Part shown: positions 12,401 through 26,750 of the stretch, piece after piece
How the letters are laid out: each line of letters opens with the position of its first letter
How positions within the stretch are numbered: position 1 is the stretch's first letter
Notes under the pieces: model-generated
The model's input: only the letters and a program-made list of their open reading frames with translations
What the model was told of the DNA's origin: nothing
The model's database searches: none
Made by a program: the position numbers and the translations under genes
From: Owenia fusiformis
Lineage: Eukaryota; Annelida; Polychaeta; Sabellida; Oweniidae
NCBI GenBank assembly: GCA_903813345.2
Contig: CAIIXF020000004.1
Location: 19,331,513-19,395,512, forward strand
DNA length: 64,000 bases
Direction: 5' to 3'

Positions 12401-15400
12401 GTCATCTCGGGATGACACGTCACCGGACGAGACACTCTTAGGATGAGAGCCTCCTCGGATGAGCGGTACAAAAGAAATTTTTCTTTCGAAAATTGAAATT
12501 AATGGTATAAAATGATGTTATAGTTCAAGTTGAACAGAGTGGTGATGCCTCGTGTCATCTCGGGATGACACGTCGCCGGACGAGACACTCTTAGGATGAG
12601 AGCCTCCTCGGATGAGTGGTACGAAAGAAATTTTTCTTTCGAAAATTGAAATTAATGGTATAAAATGATGTTATAGTTCAAGTTGAACAGAGTGATGATG
12701 CCTCGTGTCATCTCGGGATGACACGTCGCCGGACGAGACACTCTTAGGATGAGAGCCTCCTCGGATGAGCGGTACGAAAGAAATTTTTCTTTCGAAAATT
12801 GAAATTAATGGTATAAAATGATGTTATAGTTCAAGTTGAACAGAGTGGTGATGCCTCGTGTCATCTCGGGATGACACGTCGCCGGATGAGACACTCTTAG
12901 GATGAGAGCCTCCTCGGATGAGCGGAACGAAAGAAATTTTTCTTTCGAAAATTGAAATTAATGGTATAAAATGATGTTATAGTTCAAGTTGAACAGAGTG
13001 GTGATGCCTCGTGTCATCTCGGGATGACACGTCGCCAGACGAGACACTCTTAGGATGAGAGCCTCCTCGGATGAGCGGTACTAAAGAAATTTTTCTTTCG
13101 AAAATTGAAATTAAAGGTATAAAATGATGTTATAGTTCAAGTTGAACAGAGTGGTGATGCCTCGTGTCATCTCGGGATGACACGTCACCGGACGAGACAC
13201 TCTTAGGATGAGAGCCTCCTCGGATGAGCGGTACAAAAGAAATTTTTCTTTCGAAAATTGAAATTAATGGTATAAAATGATGTTATAGTTCAAGTTGAAC
13301 AGAGTGGTGATGCCTCGTGTCATCTCGGGATGACACGTCGCCGGACGAGACACTCTTAGGATGAGAGCCTCCTCGGATGAGTGGTACGAAAGAAATTTTT
13401 CTTTCGAAAATTGAAATTAATGGTATAAAATGATGTTATAGTTCAAGTTGAACAGAGTGGTGATGCCTCGTGTCATCTCGGGATGACACGTCGCCGGACG
13501 AGACACTCTTAGGATGAGAGCCTCCTCGGATGAGCGGTACGAAAGAAATTTTTCTTTCGAAAATTGAAATTAATGGTATAAAATGATGTTATAGTTCAAG
13601 TTGAACAGAGTGGTGATGCCTCGTGTCATCTCGGGATGACACGTCGCCGGACGAGACACTCTTAGGATGAGAGCCTCCTCGGATGAGCGGTACGAAAGAA
13701 ATTTTTCTTTCAAAAATTGAAATTAATGGTATAAAATGATGTTATAGTTCAAGTTGAACAGAGTGGTGATGCCTCGTGTCATCTCGGGATGACACGTAGC
13801 CGGACGAGACACTCTTAGGATGAGAGCCTCCTCGGATGAGCGGTACGAAAGAAATTTTTCTTTCGAAAATTGAAATTAATGGTATAAAATGATGTTATAG
13901 TTCAAGTTGAACAGAGTGGTGATGCCTCGTGTCATCTCGGGATGACACGTCGCCGGACGAGACACTCTTAGGATGAGAGCCTCCCCGGATGAGCTGTACG
14001 AAAGAAATTTTTCTTTCGAAAATTGAAATTAATGGTATAAAATGATGTTATAGTTCAAGTTGAACAGAGTGGTGATGCCTCGTGTCATCTCGGGATGACA
14101 CGTCGCCGGATGAGACACTCTTAGGATGAGAGCCTCCTCGGATGAGCGGTACGAAAGAAATTTTTCTTTCGAAAATTGAAATTAATGGTATAAAATGATG
14201 TTATAGTTGAAGTTGAACAGAGTGGTGATGCCTAGTGTCATCTCGGGATGACAAGTCGCCGGGCGAGACACTCTTAGGATGAGAGCCTCCTCGGATGAGC
14301 GGTACAAAAGAAATTTTTCTTTCGAAAATTGAAATTAATGGTATAAAATGATGTTATAGTTCAAGTTGAACAGAGTGGTGATGCCTCGTGTCATCTCGGG
14401 ATGACACGTCGCCGGACGAGACACTCTTAGGATGAGAGCCTCCTCGGATGAGCGGTACGAAAGAAATTTTTCTTTCGAAAATTGAAATTAATGGTATAAA
14501 ATGATGTTATAGTTCAAGTTGAACAGAGTGGCGTGCCGGACGAGACACTCTTAGGATGAGAGCCTCCTCGGATGAGCGGTACGAAAGAAATTTTTCTTTC
14601 GAAAATTGAAATTAATGGTATAAAATGATGTTATAGCTCAAGTTGAACAGAGTGGTGATGCCTCGTGTCATCTCGGGATGACACGTCGCCGGACGAGACA
14701 CTCTTAGGATGAGAGCCTCCTCGGATGAGCGGTACGAAAGAAATTTTTCTTTCGAAAATTGAAATTAATGGTATAAAATGATGTTATAGTTTAAGTTGAA
14801 CAGAGTGGTGATGCCTCGTGTCATCTCGGGATGACACGTCGCCGGATGAGACACTCTTAGGATGAGAGCCTCCTCGGATGAGCGGAACGAAAGAAATTTT
14901 TCTTTCGAAAATTGAAATTAATGGTATAAAATGATGTTATAGTTCAAGTTGAACAGAGTGGTGATGCCTCGTGTCATCTCGGGATGACACGTCGCCAGAC
15001 GAGACACTCTTAGGATGAGAGCCTCCTCGGATGAGCGGTACTAAAGAAATTTTTCTTTCGAAAATTGAAATTAAAGGTATAAAATGATGTTATAGTTCAA
15101 GTTGAACAGAGTGGTGATGCCTCGTGTCATCTCGGGATGACACGTCACCGGACGAGACACTCTTAGGATGAGAGCCTCCTCGGATGAGCGGTACAAAAGA
15201 AATTTTTCTTTCGAAAATTGAAATTAATGGTATAAAATGATGTTATAGTTCAAGTTGAACAGAGTGGTGATGCCTCGTGTCATCTCGGGATGACACGTCG
15301 CCGGACGAGACACTCTTAGGATGAGAGCCTCCTCGGATGAGTGGTACGAAAGAAATTTTTCTTTCGAAAATTGAAATTAATGGTATAAAATGATGTTATA

Positions 15401-18400
15401 GTTCAAGTTGAACAGAGTGGTGATGCCTCGTGTCATCTCGGGATGACACGTCGCCGGACGAGACACTCTTAGGATGAGAGCCTCCTCGGATGAGCGGTAC
15501 GAAAGAAATTTTTCTTTCGAAAATTGAAATTAATGGTATAAAATGATGTTATAGTTCAAGTTGAACAGAGTGGTGATGCCTCGTGTCATCTCGGGATGAC
15601 ACGTCGCCGGACGAGACACTCTTAGGATGAGAGCCTCCTCGGATGAGCGGTACGAAAGAAATTTTTCTTTCAAAAATTGAAATTAATGGTATAAAATGAT
15701 GTTATAGTTCAAGTTGAACAGAGTGGTGATGCCTCGTGTCATCTCGGGATGACACGTAGCCGGACGAGACACTCTTAGGATGAGAGCCTCCTCGGATGAG
15801 CGGTACAAAAGAAATTTTTCTTTCGAAAATTGAAATTAATGGTATAAAATGATGTTATAGTTCAAGTTGAACAGAGTGGTGATGCCTTGTGTCATCTCGG
15901 GATGACACGTCGCCGGACGAGACACTCTTAGGATGAGACCCTCCTCGGATGAGCGGTACGAAAGAAATTTTTCTTTCGAAAATTGAAATTAATGGTATAA
16001 AATGATGTTATAGTTCAAGTTGAACAGAGTGGTGATGCCTCGTGTCATCTCGGGATGACACGTCGCCGGACGAGACACTCTTAGGATGAGAGCCTCCTCG
16101 GATGAGCGGTACGAAAGAAATTTTTCTTTCGAAAATTGAAATTAATGGTATAAAATGATGTTATAGTTCAAGTTGAACAGAGTGGTGATGCCTCGTGTCA
16201 TCTCGGGATGACACGTCGCCGGACGAGACACTCTTAGGATGAGAGCCTCCTCGGATGAGCGGTACGAAAGAAATTTTTCTTTCGAAAATTGAAATTAATG
16301 GTATAAAATGATGTTATAGTTCAAGTTGAACAGAGTGATGATGCCTCGTGTCATCTCGGGATGACACGTCGCCGGACGAGACACTCTTAGGATGAGAGCC
16401 TCCTCGGATGAGCGGTACGAAAGAAATTTTTCTTTCGAAAATTGAAATTAATGGTATAAAATGATGTTATAGTTCAAGTTGAACAGAGTGGTGATGCCTC
16501 GTGTCATCTCGGGATGACACGTCGCCGGACGAGACACTCTTAGGATGAGAGCCTCCTCTGATGAGCGGTACGAAAGAAATTTTTCTTTCGAAAATTGAAA
16601 TTAATGGTATAAAATGATGTTATATTTCAGGATGAACAGAGTGGTGATGCCTCGTGTCATCTCGGGATGACACGTCGCCGGACGAGACACTCTTAGGATG
16701 AGAGCCTCCTCGGATGAGCGGTACGAAAGAAATTTTTCTTTCGAAAATTGAAATTAATGGTATAAAATGATGTTATAGTTCAAGTTGAACAGAGTGGTGA
16801 TGCCTCGTGTCATCTCGGGATGACACATCGCCGGACGAGACACTCTTAGGATGAGAGCCTCCTCGGATGAGCGGTACGAAAGAAATTTTTCTTTCGAAAA
16901 TTGAAATTAATGGTATAAAATGATGTTATAGTTCAAGTTGAACAGAGTGGTGATGCCTCGTGTCATCTCGGGATGACACGTTGCCGGACGAGACACTCTT
17001 AGGATGAGAGCCTCCTCGGATGAGCGGTACGAAAGAAATTTTTCTTTCGAAAATCGAAATTTATGGTATTAAATGATGTTATAGTTCAAGTTGAACAGAG
17101 TGGTGATGCCTCGTGTCATCTCGGGATGACACGTCGCCGGACGAGACACTCTTAGGATGAGAGCCTCCTCGGATGAGCGGTACGAAAGAAATTTTTCTTT
17201 CGAAAATTGAAATTAATGGTATAAAATGATGTTATAGTTCAAGTTGAACAGAGTGATGATGCCTCGTGTCATCTCGGGATGACACGTCGCCGGACGAGAC
17301 ACTCTTAGGATGAGAGCCTCCTCGGATGAGCGGTACGAAAGAAATTTTTCTTTCGAAAATTGAAATTAATGGTATAAAATGATGTTATAGTTCAAGTTGA
17401 ACAGAGTGGTGATGCCTCGTGTCATCTCGGGATGACACGTCGCCGGACGAGACACTCTTAGAGTGAGAGCCTCCTCTGATGAGCGGTACGAAAGAAATTT
17501 TTCTTTCGAAAATTGAAATTAATGGTATAAAATGATGTTATAGTTCAAGTTGAACAGAGTGGTGATGCCTCGTGTCATCTCGGGATGACACGTCGCCGGA
17601 CGAGACACTCTTAGGATGAGAGCCTCCTCGGATGAGCGGTACGAAAGAAATTTTTCTTTCGAAAATTGAAATTAATGGTATAAAATGATGTTATAGTTCA
17701 AGTTGAACAGAGTGGTGATGCCTCGTGTCATCTCGGGATGACACGTCGCCGGACGAGACACTCTTAGGATGAGAGCCTCCTCGGATGAGCGGTACGAAAG
17801 AAATTTTTCTTTCGAAAATTGAAATTAATGGTATAAAATGATGTTATAGTTCAAGTTGAACAGAGTGGTGATGCCTCGTGTCATCTCGGGATGACACGTC
17901 GCCGGATGAGACACTCTTAGGATGAGAGCCTCCTCGGATGAGCGGTACGAAAGAAATTTTTCTTTCGAAAATTGAAATTAATGGTATAAAATGATGTTAT
18001 AGTTCAAGTTGAACAGAGTGGTGATGCCTCGTGTCATCTCGGGATGACACGTCGCCGGGCGAGACACTCTTAGGATGAGAGCCTCCTCGGATGAGCGGTA
18101 CTAAAGAAATTTTTCTTTCGAAAATTGAAATTAATGGTATAAAATGATGTTATAGTTCAAGTTGAACAGAGTGGTGATGCCTCGTGTCATCTCGGGATGA
18201 CACGTCGCCGGACGAGACACTCTTAGGATGAGAGCCTCCTCGGATGAGCGGTACAAAAGAAATTTTTCTTTCGAAAATTGAAATTAATGGTATAAATGAT
18301 GTTATAGTTCAAGTTGAACAGAGTGGTGATGCCTCGTGTCATCTCGGGATGACACGTCGCCGGACGAGACACTCTTAGGATGAGAGCCTCCTCGGATGAG

Positions 18401-21400
18401 TGGTACGAAAGAAATTTTTCTTTCGAAAATTGAAATTAATGGTATAAAATGATGTTATAGTTCAAGTTGAACAGAGTGGTGATGCCTCGTGTCATCTCGG
18501 GATGACACGTCGCTGGACGAGACACTCTTAGGATGAGAGCCTCCTCGGATGAGCGGTACGAAAGAAATTTTTCTTTCGAAAATTGAAATTAATGGTATAA
18601 AATGATGTTATAGTTCAAGTTGAACAGAGTGGTGATGCCTCGTGTCATCTCGGGATGACACGTCGCCGGACGAGACACTCTTAGGATGAGAGCCTCCTCG
18701 GATGAGCGGTACGAAAGAAATTTTTCTTTCGAAAATTGAAATTAATGGTATAAAATGATGTTATAGTTCAAGTTGAACAGAGTGGTGATGCCTCGTGTCA
18801 TCTCGGGATGACACGTCGCCGGACGAGACACTCTTAGGATGAGAGCCTCCTCGGATGAGCGGTACGAAAGAAATTTTTCTTTCGAAAATTGAAATAAATG
18901 GTATAAAATGATGTTATAGTTCAAGTTGAACAGAGTGGTGATGCTTCGTGTCATCTCGGGATGACACGTCGCCGGACGAGACACTCTTAGGATGAGAGCC
19001 TCCTCGGATGAGCGGTACGAAAGAAATTTTTCTTTCGAAAATTGAAATTAATGGTATAAAATGATGTTATAGTTCAAGTTGAACAGAGTGGTGATGCCTC
19101 GTGTCATCTCGGGATGACACGTCGCCGGACGAGACACTCTTAGGATGAGAGCCTCCTCGGATGAGCAGTATTCGAAAATTGAAATTAATGGTATAAAATG
19201 ATGTTATAGTTCAAGTTGAACAGAGTGGTGATGCCTTGTGTCATCTCAGGATGACACGTGGCCGGACGAGACACTCTTAGGATGAGAGCCTCCTCGGATG
19301 AGCGGTACGAAAGAAATTTTTCTTTCGAAAATTGAAATTAATGGTATAAAATGATGTTATAGTTCAAGTTGAACAGAGTGGTGATGCCTCGTGTCATCTC
19401 GGGATGACACGTCGCCGAATGAGACACTCTTAGGATGAGAGCCTCCTCGGATGAGCGGTACGAAAGAAATTTTTCTTTCGAAAATTGAAATTAATGGTAT
19501 AAAATGATGTTATAGTTCAAGTTGAACAGAGTGGTGATGCCTCGTGTCATCTCGGGATGACACGTCGCCGGACGAGACACTCTTAGGATGAGAGCCTCCT
19601 CGGATGAGCGGCACGAAAGAAATTTTTCTTTCGAAAATTAAAATTAATGGTATAAAATGATGTTATAGTTCAAGTTGAACAGAGTGGTGATGCCTCGTGT
19701 CATCTCTGGATGACACGTCACCGGACGAGACACTCTTAGGATGAGAGCCTCCTCGGATGAGCGGTACGAAAGAAATTTTTCTTTCGAAAATTGAAATTAA
19801 TGGTATAAAATGATGTTATAGTTCAAGTTGAACAGAGTGGTGATGCCTCGTGTCATCTCGGGATGACACGTCGCCGGACGAGACACTCTTAGGATGAGAG
19901 CCTCCTCGGATGAGCGGTACGAAAGAAATTTTTCTTTCGAAAATTGAAATTAATGGTATAAAATGATGTTATAGTTCAAGTTGAACAGAGTGGTGATGCC
20001 TCGTGTCATCTCGGGATGACACGTCGCCGGACGAGACACTCTTAGGATGAGAGCCTCCTCGGATGAGCGGTACGAAAGAAATTTTTCTTTCGAAAATTGA
20101 AATTAATGGTATAAAATGATGTTATAGTTCAAGTTGAACAGAGTGGTGATGCCTCGTGTCATCTCGGGATGACACGTCGCCGGACGAGACACTCTTAGGA
20201 TGAGAGCCTCCTCGGATGAGCGGTACGAAAGAAATTTTTCTTTCGAAAATTGAAATTAATGGTATAAAATGATGTTATAGTTCAAGTTGAACAGAGTGGT
20301 GATGCCTCGTGTCATCTCGGGATGACACGTAGCCGGACGAGACACTCTTAGGATGAGAGCCTCCTCGGATGAGCGGTACGAAAGAAATTTTTCTTTCGAA
20401 AATTGAAATTAATGGTATAAAATGATGTTATAGTTCAAGTTGAACAGAGTGGTGATGCCTCGTGTCATCTCGGGATGACACGTCGCCGGACGAGACACTC
20501 TTAGGATGAGAGCCTCCCCGGATGAGCTGTACGAAAGAAATTTTTCTTTCGAAAATTGAAATTAATGGTATAAAATGATGTTATAGTTCAAGTTGAACAG
20601 AGTGGTGATGCCTCGTGTCATCTCGGGATGACACGTTGCCGGACGAGACACTCTTAGGATGAGAGCCTCCTCGGATGAGCGGTACGAAAGAAATTTTTCT
20701 TTCGAAAATTGAAATTAATGGTATTAAATGATGTTATAGTTCAAGTTGAACAGAGTGGTGATGCCTCGTGTCATCTCGGGATGACACGTCGCCGGACGAG
20801 ACACTCTTAGGATGAGAGCCTCCTCGGATGAGCGGTACGAAAGAAATTTTTCTTTCGAAAATTGAAATTAATGGTATAAAATGATGTTATAGTTCAAGTT
20901 GAACAGAGTGATGATGCCTCGTGTCATCTCGGGATGACACGTCGCCGGACGAGACACTCTTAGGATGAGAGCCTCCTCGGATGAGCGGTACGAAAGAAAT
21001 TTTTCTTTCGAAAATTGAAATTAATGGTATAAAATGATGTTATAGTTCAAGTTGAACAGAGTGGTGATGCCTCGTGTCATCTCGGGATGACACGTCGCCG
21101 GACGAGACACTCTTAGAGTGAGAGCCTCCTCTGATGAGAGGTACGAAAGAAATTTTTCTTTCGAAAATTGAAATTAATGGTATAAAATGATGTTATAGTT
21201 CAAGTTGAACAGAGTGGTGATGCCTCGTGTCATCTCGGGATGACACGTCACCGGACGAGACACTCTTAGGATGAGAGCCTCCTCGGATGAGCGGTACGAA
21301 AGAAATTTTTCTTTCGAAAATTGAAATTAATGGTATAAAATGATGTTATAGTTCAAGTTGAACAGAGTGGTGATGCCTCGTGTCATCTCGGGATGACACG

Positions 21401-24400
21401 TCGCCGGACGAGACACTCTTAGGATGAGAGCCTCCTCGGATGAGCGGTACGAAAGAAATTTTTCTTTCGAAAATTGAAATTAATGGTATAAAATGATGTT
21501 ATAGTTCAAGTTGAACAGAGTGGTGATGCCTCGTGTCATCTCGGGATGACACGTCGCCGGACGAGACACTCTTAGGATGAGAGCCTCCTCGGATGAGCGG
21601 TACGAAAGAAATTTTTCTTTCGAAAATTGAAATTAATGGTATAAAATGATGTTATAGTTAAAGTTGAACAGAGTGGTGATGCCTCGTGTCATCTCGGGAT
21701 GACACGTCGCCGGACGAGACACTCTTAGGATGAGAGCCTCCTCGGATGAGCGGTACGAAAGAAATTTTTCTTTCGAAAATTGAAATTAATGGTATAAAAT
21801 GATGTTATAGTTCAAGTTGAACAGAGTGGTGATGCCTCGTGTCATCTCGGGATGACACGTCGCCGGACGAGACACTCTTAGGATGAGAGCCTCCTCGGAT
21901 GAGCGGTACGAAAGAAATTTTTCTTTCGAAAATTGAAATTAATGGTATAAAATGATGTTATAGTTCAAGTTGAACAGAGTGGTGATGCCTCGTGTCATCT
22001 CGGGATGACACGTCGCCGGACGAGACACTCTTAGGATGAGAGCCTCCTCGGATGAGCGGTACGAAAGAAATTTTTCTTTCGAAAATTGAAATTAATGGTA
22101 TAAAATGATGTTATAGTTCAAGTTGAACAGAGTGGTGATGCATCGTGTCATCTCGGGATGACACGTCGCCGGACGAGACACTCTTAGGATGAGAGCCTCC
22201 TCGGATGAGCGGTACGAAAGAAATTTTTCTTTCGAAAATTGAAATTAATGGTATAAAATGATGTTATAGTTCAAGTTGAACAGAGTGGTGATGCCTCGTG
22301 TCATCTCGGGATGACACGTTGCCGGACGAGACACTCTTAGGATGAGAGCCTCCTCGGATGAGCGGTACGAAAGAAATTTTTCTTTCGAAAATTGAAATTA
22401 ATGGTATAAAATGATGTTATAGTTCAAGTTGAACAGAGTGGTGATGCCTCGTGTCATCTCGGGATGACACGTCGCCGGACGAGACACTCTTAGGATGAGA
22501 GCCTCCTCGGATGAGCGGTACGAAAGAAATTTTTCTTTCGAAAATTGAAATTAATGGTATAAAATGATGTTATAGTTCAAGTTGAACAGAGTGGTGATGC
22601 CTCGTGTCATCTCGGGATGACACGTCGCCGGACGAGACACTCTTAGGATGAGAGCCTCCTCGGATGAGCGGTACGAAAGAAATTTTTCTTTCGAAAATTG
22701 AAATTAATGGTATAAAATGATGTTATAGTTCAAGTTGAATAGAGTGGTGATGCCTCGTGTCATCTCGGGATGACACGTCGCCGGACGAGACACTCTTAGG
22801 ATGAGAGCCTCCTCGGATGAGCGGTACGAAAGAAATTTTTCTTTCGAAAATTGAAATTAATGGTATAAAATGATGTTATAGTTCAAGTTGAACAGAGTGG
22901 TGATGCCTCGTGTCATCTCGGGATGACACGTCGCCGGACGAGACACTCTTAGGATGAGAGCCTCCTCGGATGAGCGGTACGAAAGAAATTTTTCTTTCGA
23001 AAATTGAAATTAATGGTATAAAATGATGTTATAGTTCAAGTTGAACAGAGTGGTGATGCCTCGTGTCATCTCGGGATGACACGTCGCCGGAAGAGACACT
23101 CTTAGGATGAGAGCCTCCTCGGATGAGCGGTACGAAAGAAATTTTTCTTTCGAAAATTGAAATTAATGGTATAAAATGATGTTATAGTTCAAGTTGAACA
23201 GAGTGATGATGCCTCGTGTCATCTCGGGATGACACGTCGCCGGACGAGACACTCTTAGGATGAGAGCCTCCTAGGATGAGCGGTACGAAAGAAATTTTTC
23301 TTTCGAAAATTGAAATTAATGGTATAAAATGATGTTATAGTTCAAGTTGAACAGAGTGGTGATGCCTCGTGTCATCTCGGGATGACACGTCGCCGGACGA
23401 GACACTCTTAGGATGAGAGCCTCCTCGGATGAGCGGTACAAAAGAAATTTTTCTTTCGAAAATTGAAATTAATGGTATAAAATGATGTTATAGTTCAAGT
23501 TGAACAGAGTGGTGATGCCTCGTGTCATCTCGGGATGACACGTCGCCGGACGAGACACTCTTAGAGTGAGAGCCTCCTCTGATGAGCGGTACGAAAGAAA
23601 TTTTTCTTTCGAAAATTGAAATTAATGGTATAAAATGATGTTATAGTTCAAGTTGAACAGAGTGGTGATGCCTCGTGTCATCTCGGGATGACACGTCGCC
23701 GGACGAGACACTCTTAGGATGAGAGCCTCCTCGGATGAGCGGTACGAAAGAAATTTTTCTTTCGAAAATTGAAATTAATGGTATAAAATGATGTTATAGT
23801 TCAAGTTGAACAGAGTGGTGATGCCTCGTGTCATCTCGGGATGACACGTCGCCGGACGAGACACTCTTAGGATGAGAGCCTCCTCGGATGAGCGGTACGA
23901 AAGAAATTTTTCTTTCGAAAATTGAAATTAATGGTATAAAATGATGTTATAGTTCAAGTTGAACAGAGTGGTGATGCCTCGTGTCATCTTGGGATGACAC
24001 GTTGCCGGACGAGACACTCTTAGGATGAGAGCCTCCTCGGATGAGCGGTACGAAAGAAATTTTTCTTTCGAAAATTGAAATTAATGGTATTAAATGATGT
24101 TATAGTTCAAGTTGAACAGAGTGGTGATGCCTCGTGTCATCTCGGGATGACACGTCGCCGGACGAGACACTCTTAGGATGAGAGCCTCCTCGGATGAGCG
24201 GTACGAAAGAAATTTTTCTTTCGAAAATTGAAATTAATGGTATAAAATGATGTTATAGTTCAAGTTGAATAGAGTGGTGATGCCTCGTGTCATCTCGGGA
24301 TGACACGTCGCCGGCGAGACACTCTTAGGATGAGAGCCTCCTCGGATGAGCGGTACGAAAGAAATTTTTCTTTCGAAAATTGAAATTAATGGTATAAAAT

Positions 24401-26750
24401 GATGTTATAGTTCAAGTTGAACAGAGTGGTGATGCCTCGTGTCATCTCGGGATGACACGTCGCCGGACGAGACACTCTTAGGATGAGAGCCTCCTCGGAT
24501 GAGCGGTACGAAAGAAATTTTTCTTTCGAAAATTGAAATTAATGGTATAAAATGATGTTATAGTTCAAGTTGAACAGAGTGGTGATGCCTCGTGTCATCT
24601 CGGGATGACACTTCGCCGGACGAGACACTCTTAGGATGAGAGCCTCCTCGGATGAGCGGTACGAAAGAAATTTTTCTTTCGAAAATTGAAATTAATGGTA
24701 TAAAATGATGTTATAGTTCAAGTTGAACAGAGTGATGATGCCTCTGTCATCTCGGGATGACACGTCGCCGGACGAGACACTCTTAGGATGAGAGCCTCCT
24801 CGGATGAGCGGTACGAAAGAAATTTTTCTTTCGAAAATTGAAATTAATGGTATAAAATGATGTTATAGTTCAAGTTGAACAGAGTGGTGATGCCTCGTGT
24901 CATCTCGGGATGACACGTCGCCGGACGAGACACTCTTAGGATGAGAGCCTCCTCGGATGAGCGGTACAAAAGAAATTTTTCTTTCGAAAATTGAAATTAA
25001 TGGTATAAAATGATGTTATAGTTCAAGTTGAACAGAGTGGTGATGCCTCGTGTCATCTCGGGATGACACGTCGCCGGACGAGACACTCTTAGAGTGAGAG
25101 CCTCCTCTGATGAGCGGTACGAAAGAAATTTTTCTTTCGAAAATTGAAATTATTGGTATAAAATGATGTTATAGTTCAAGTTGAACAGAGTGGTGATGCC
25201 TCGTGTCATCTCGGGATGACACGTCGCCGGACGAGACACTCTTAGGATGAGAGCCTCCTCGGATGAGCGGTACGAAAGAAATTTTTCTTTCGAAAATTGA
25301 AATTAATGGTATAAAATGATGTTATAGTTCAAGTTGAACAGAGTGGTGATGCCTCGTGTCATCTCGGGATGACACGTCACCGGACGAGACACTCTTAGGA
25401 TGAGAGCCTCCTCGGATGAGCGGTACGAAAGAAATTTTTCTTTCGAAAATTGAAATTAATGGTATAAAATGATGTTATAGTTCAAGTTGAACAGAGTGGT
25501 GATGCCTCGTGTCATCTCGGGATGACACGTTGCCGGACGAGACACTCTTAGGATGAGAGCCTCCTCGGATGAGCGGTACGAAAGAAATTTTTCTTTCGAA
25601 AATTGAAATTAATGGTATTAAATGATGTTATAGTTCAAGTTGAACAGAGTGGTGATGCCATGTGTCATCTCGGGATGACACGTCGCCGGACAAGACACTC
25701 TTAGGATGAGAGCCTCCTCGGATGAGCGGTACGAAAGAACTTTTTCTTTCGAAAATTGAAATTAATGGTATAAAATGATGTTATAGTTCAAGTTGAACAG
25801 AGTGATGATGCCTCGTGTCATCTCGGGATGACACGTCGCCTGACGAGACACTCTTAGGATGAGAGCCTCCTCGGATGAGCGGTACGAAAGAAATTTTTCT
25901 TTCCAAAATTGAAATTAATGGTATAAAATGATGTTATAGTTCAAGTTGAACAGAGTGGTGATGCCTCGTGTCATCTCGGGATGACACGTCGCCGGACGAG
26001 ACACTCTTAGGATGAGAGCCTCCTCGGATGAGCAGTACGAAAGAAATTTTTCTTTCGAAAATTGAAATTAATGGTATAAAATGATGTTATAGTTCAAGTT
26101 GAACAGAGTGGTGATGCCTCGTGTCATCTCGGGATGACACGTCGCCGGACGAGACACTCTTAGGATGAGAGCCTCCTCGGATGAGCGGTACGAAAGAAAT
26201 TTTTCTTTCGAAAATTGAAATTAATGGTACAAAATGATGTTATAGTTCAAGTTGAACAGAGTGGTGATGCCTCGTGTCATCTCGGGATGACACGTCGCCG
26301 GACGAGACACTCTTACGATGAGAGCCTCCCTGGATGAGCGGTACGAAAGAAATTTTTCTTTCGAAAATCGAAATTAATGGTATAAAATGATGTTATAGTT
26401 CAAGTTGAACAGAGTGGTGATGCCTCGTGTCATCTCGGGATGACACGTCGCCGGACGAGACACTCTTAGGATGAGAGCCTCCTCGGATGAGCGGTACGAA
26501 AGAAATTTTTCTTTCGAAAATTGAAATTAATGGTATAAAATGATGTTATAGTTCAAGTTGAACAGAGTGGTGATGCCTCGTGTCATCTCGGGATGACACG
26601 TCGCCGGACGAGACACTCTTAGGATGAGAGCCTCCTCGGATGAGCGGTACGAAAGAAATTTTTCTTTCGAAAATTGAAATTAATGGTATAAAATGATGTT
26701 ATAGTTCAAGTTGAACAGAGTGGTGATGCCTCGTGTCATCTCGGGATGAC
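3465..26750 (+). repeat. Satellite block, subtype C, with nested duplications
   Basis: Units mostly carry cgaaagaaat, gtgatgcctcgtg and gagagcctcc. The G in cgaaaGaaat completes the hairpin CGAAAGAAA-TT-TTTCTTTCG, which subtype A lacks. Marker variants recur in the same order in several places. The series cgtagcc, ctccccggatgagctg, gacaagtcgccgggc, gtggcgtgccgg, ggaacgaaag, ggtactaaag occurs at about 7260-9280 and again ~6534 bp later. A gcagtattcg / gtggccgg / cgccgaatgag series starts near 4444 (as gcagtatttg), 9574 and 19166. Such shared series mean that whole runs of monomers were copied. Confidence 0.85.
12120..13650 (+). repeat. Tandem duplication of a 5-monomer (765-bp) satellite segment
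   Basis: The variants ggaacgaaag (12161 and 12926), ggtactaaag, cgtcacc, ggtacaaaag and gagtggtac recur in the same order at a spacing of 765 bp, which is 5 x 153. The flanking variants tagtttaag and gagtgatgatg are not shared, so the duplication is local. The same marker series also occurs near 8352 and 14886. Confidence 0.85.
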
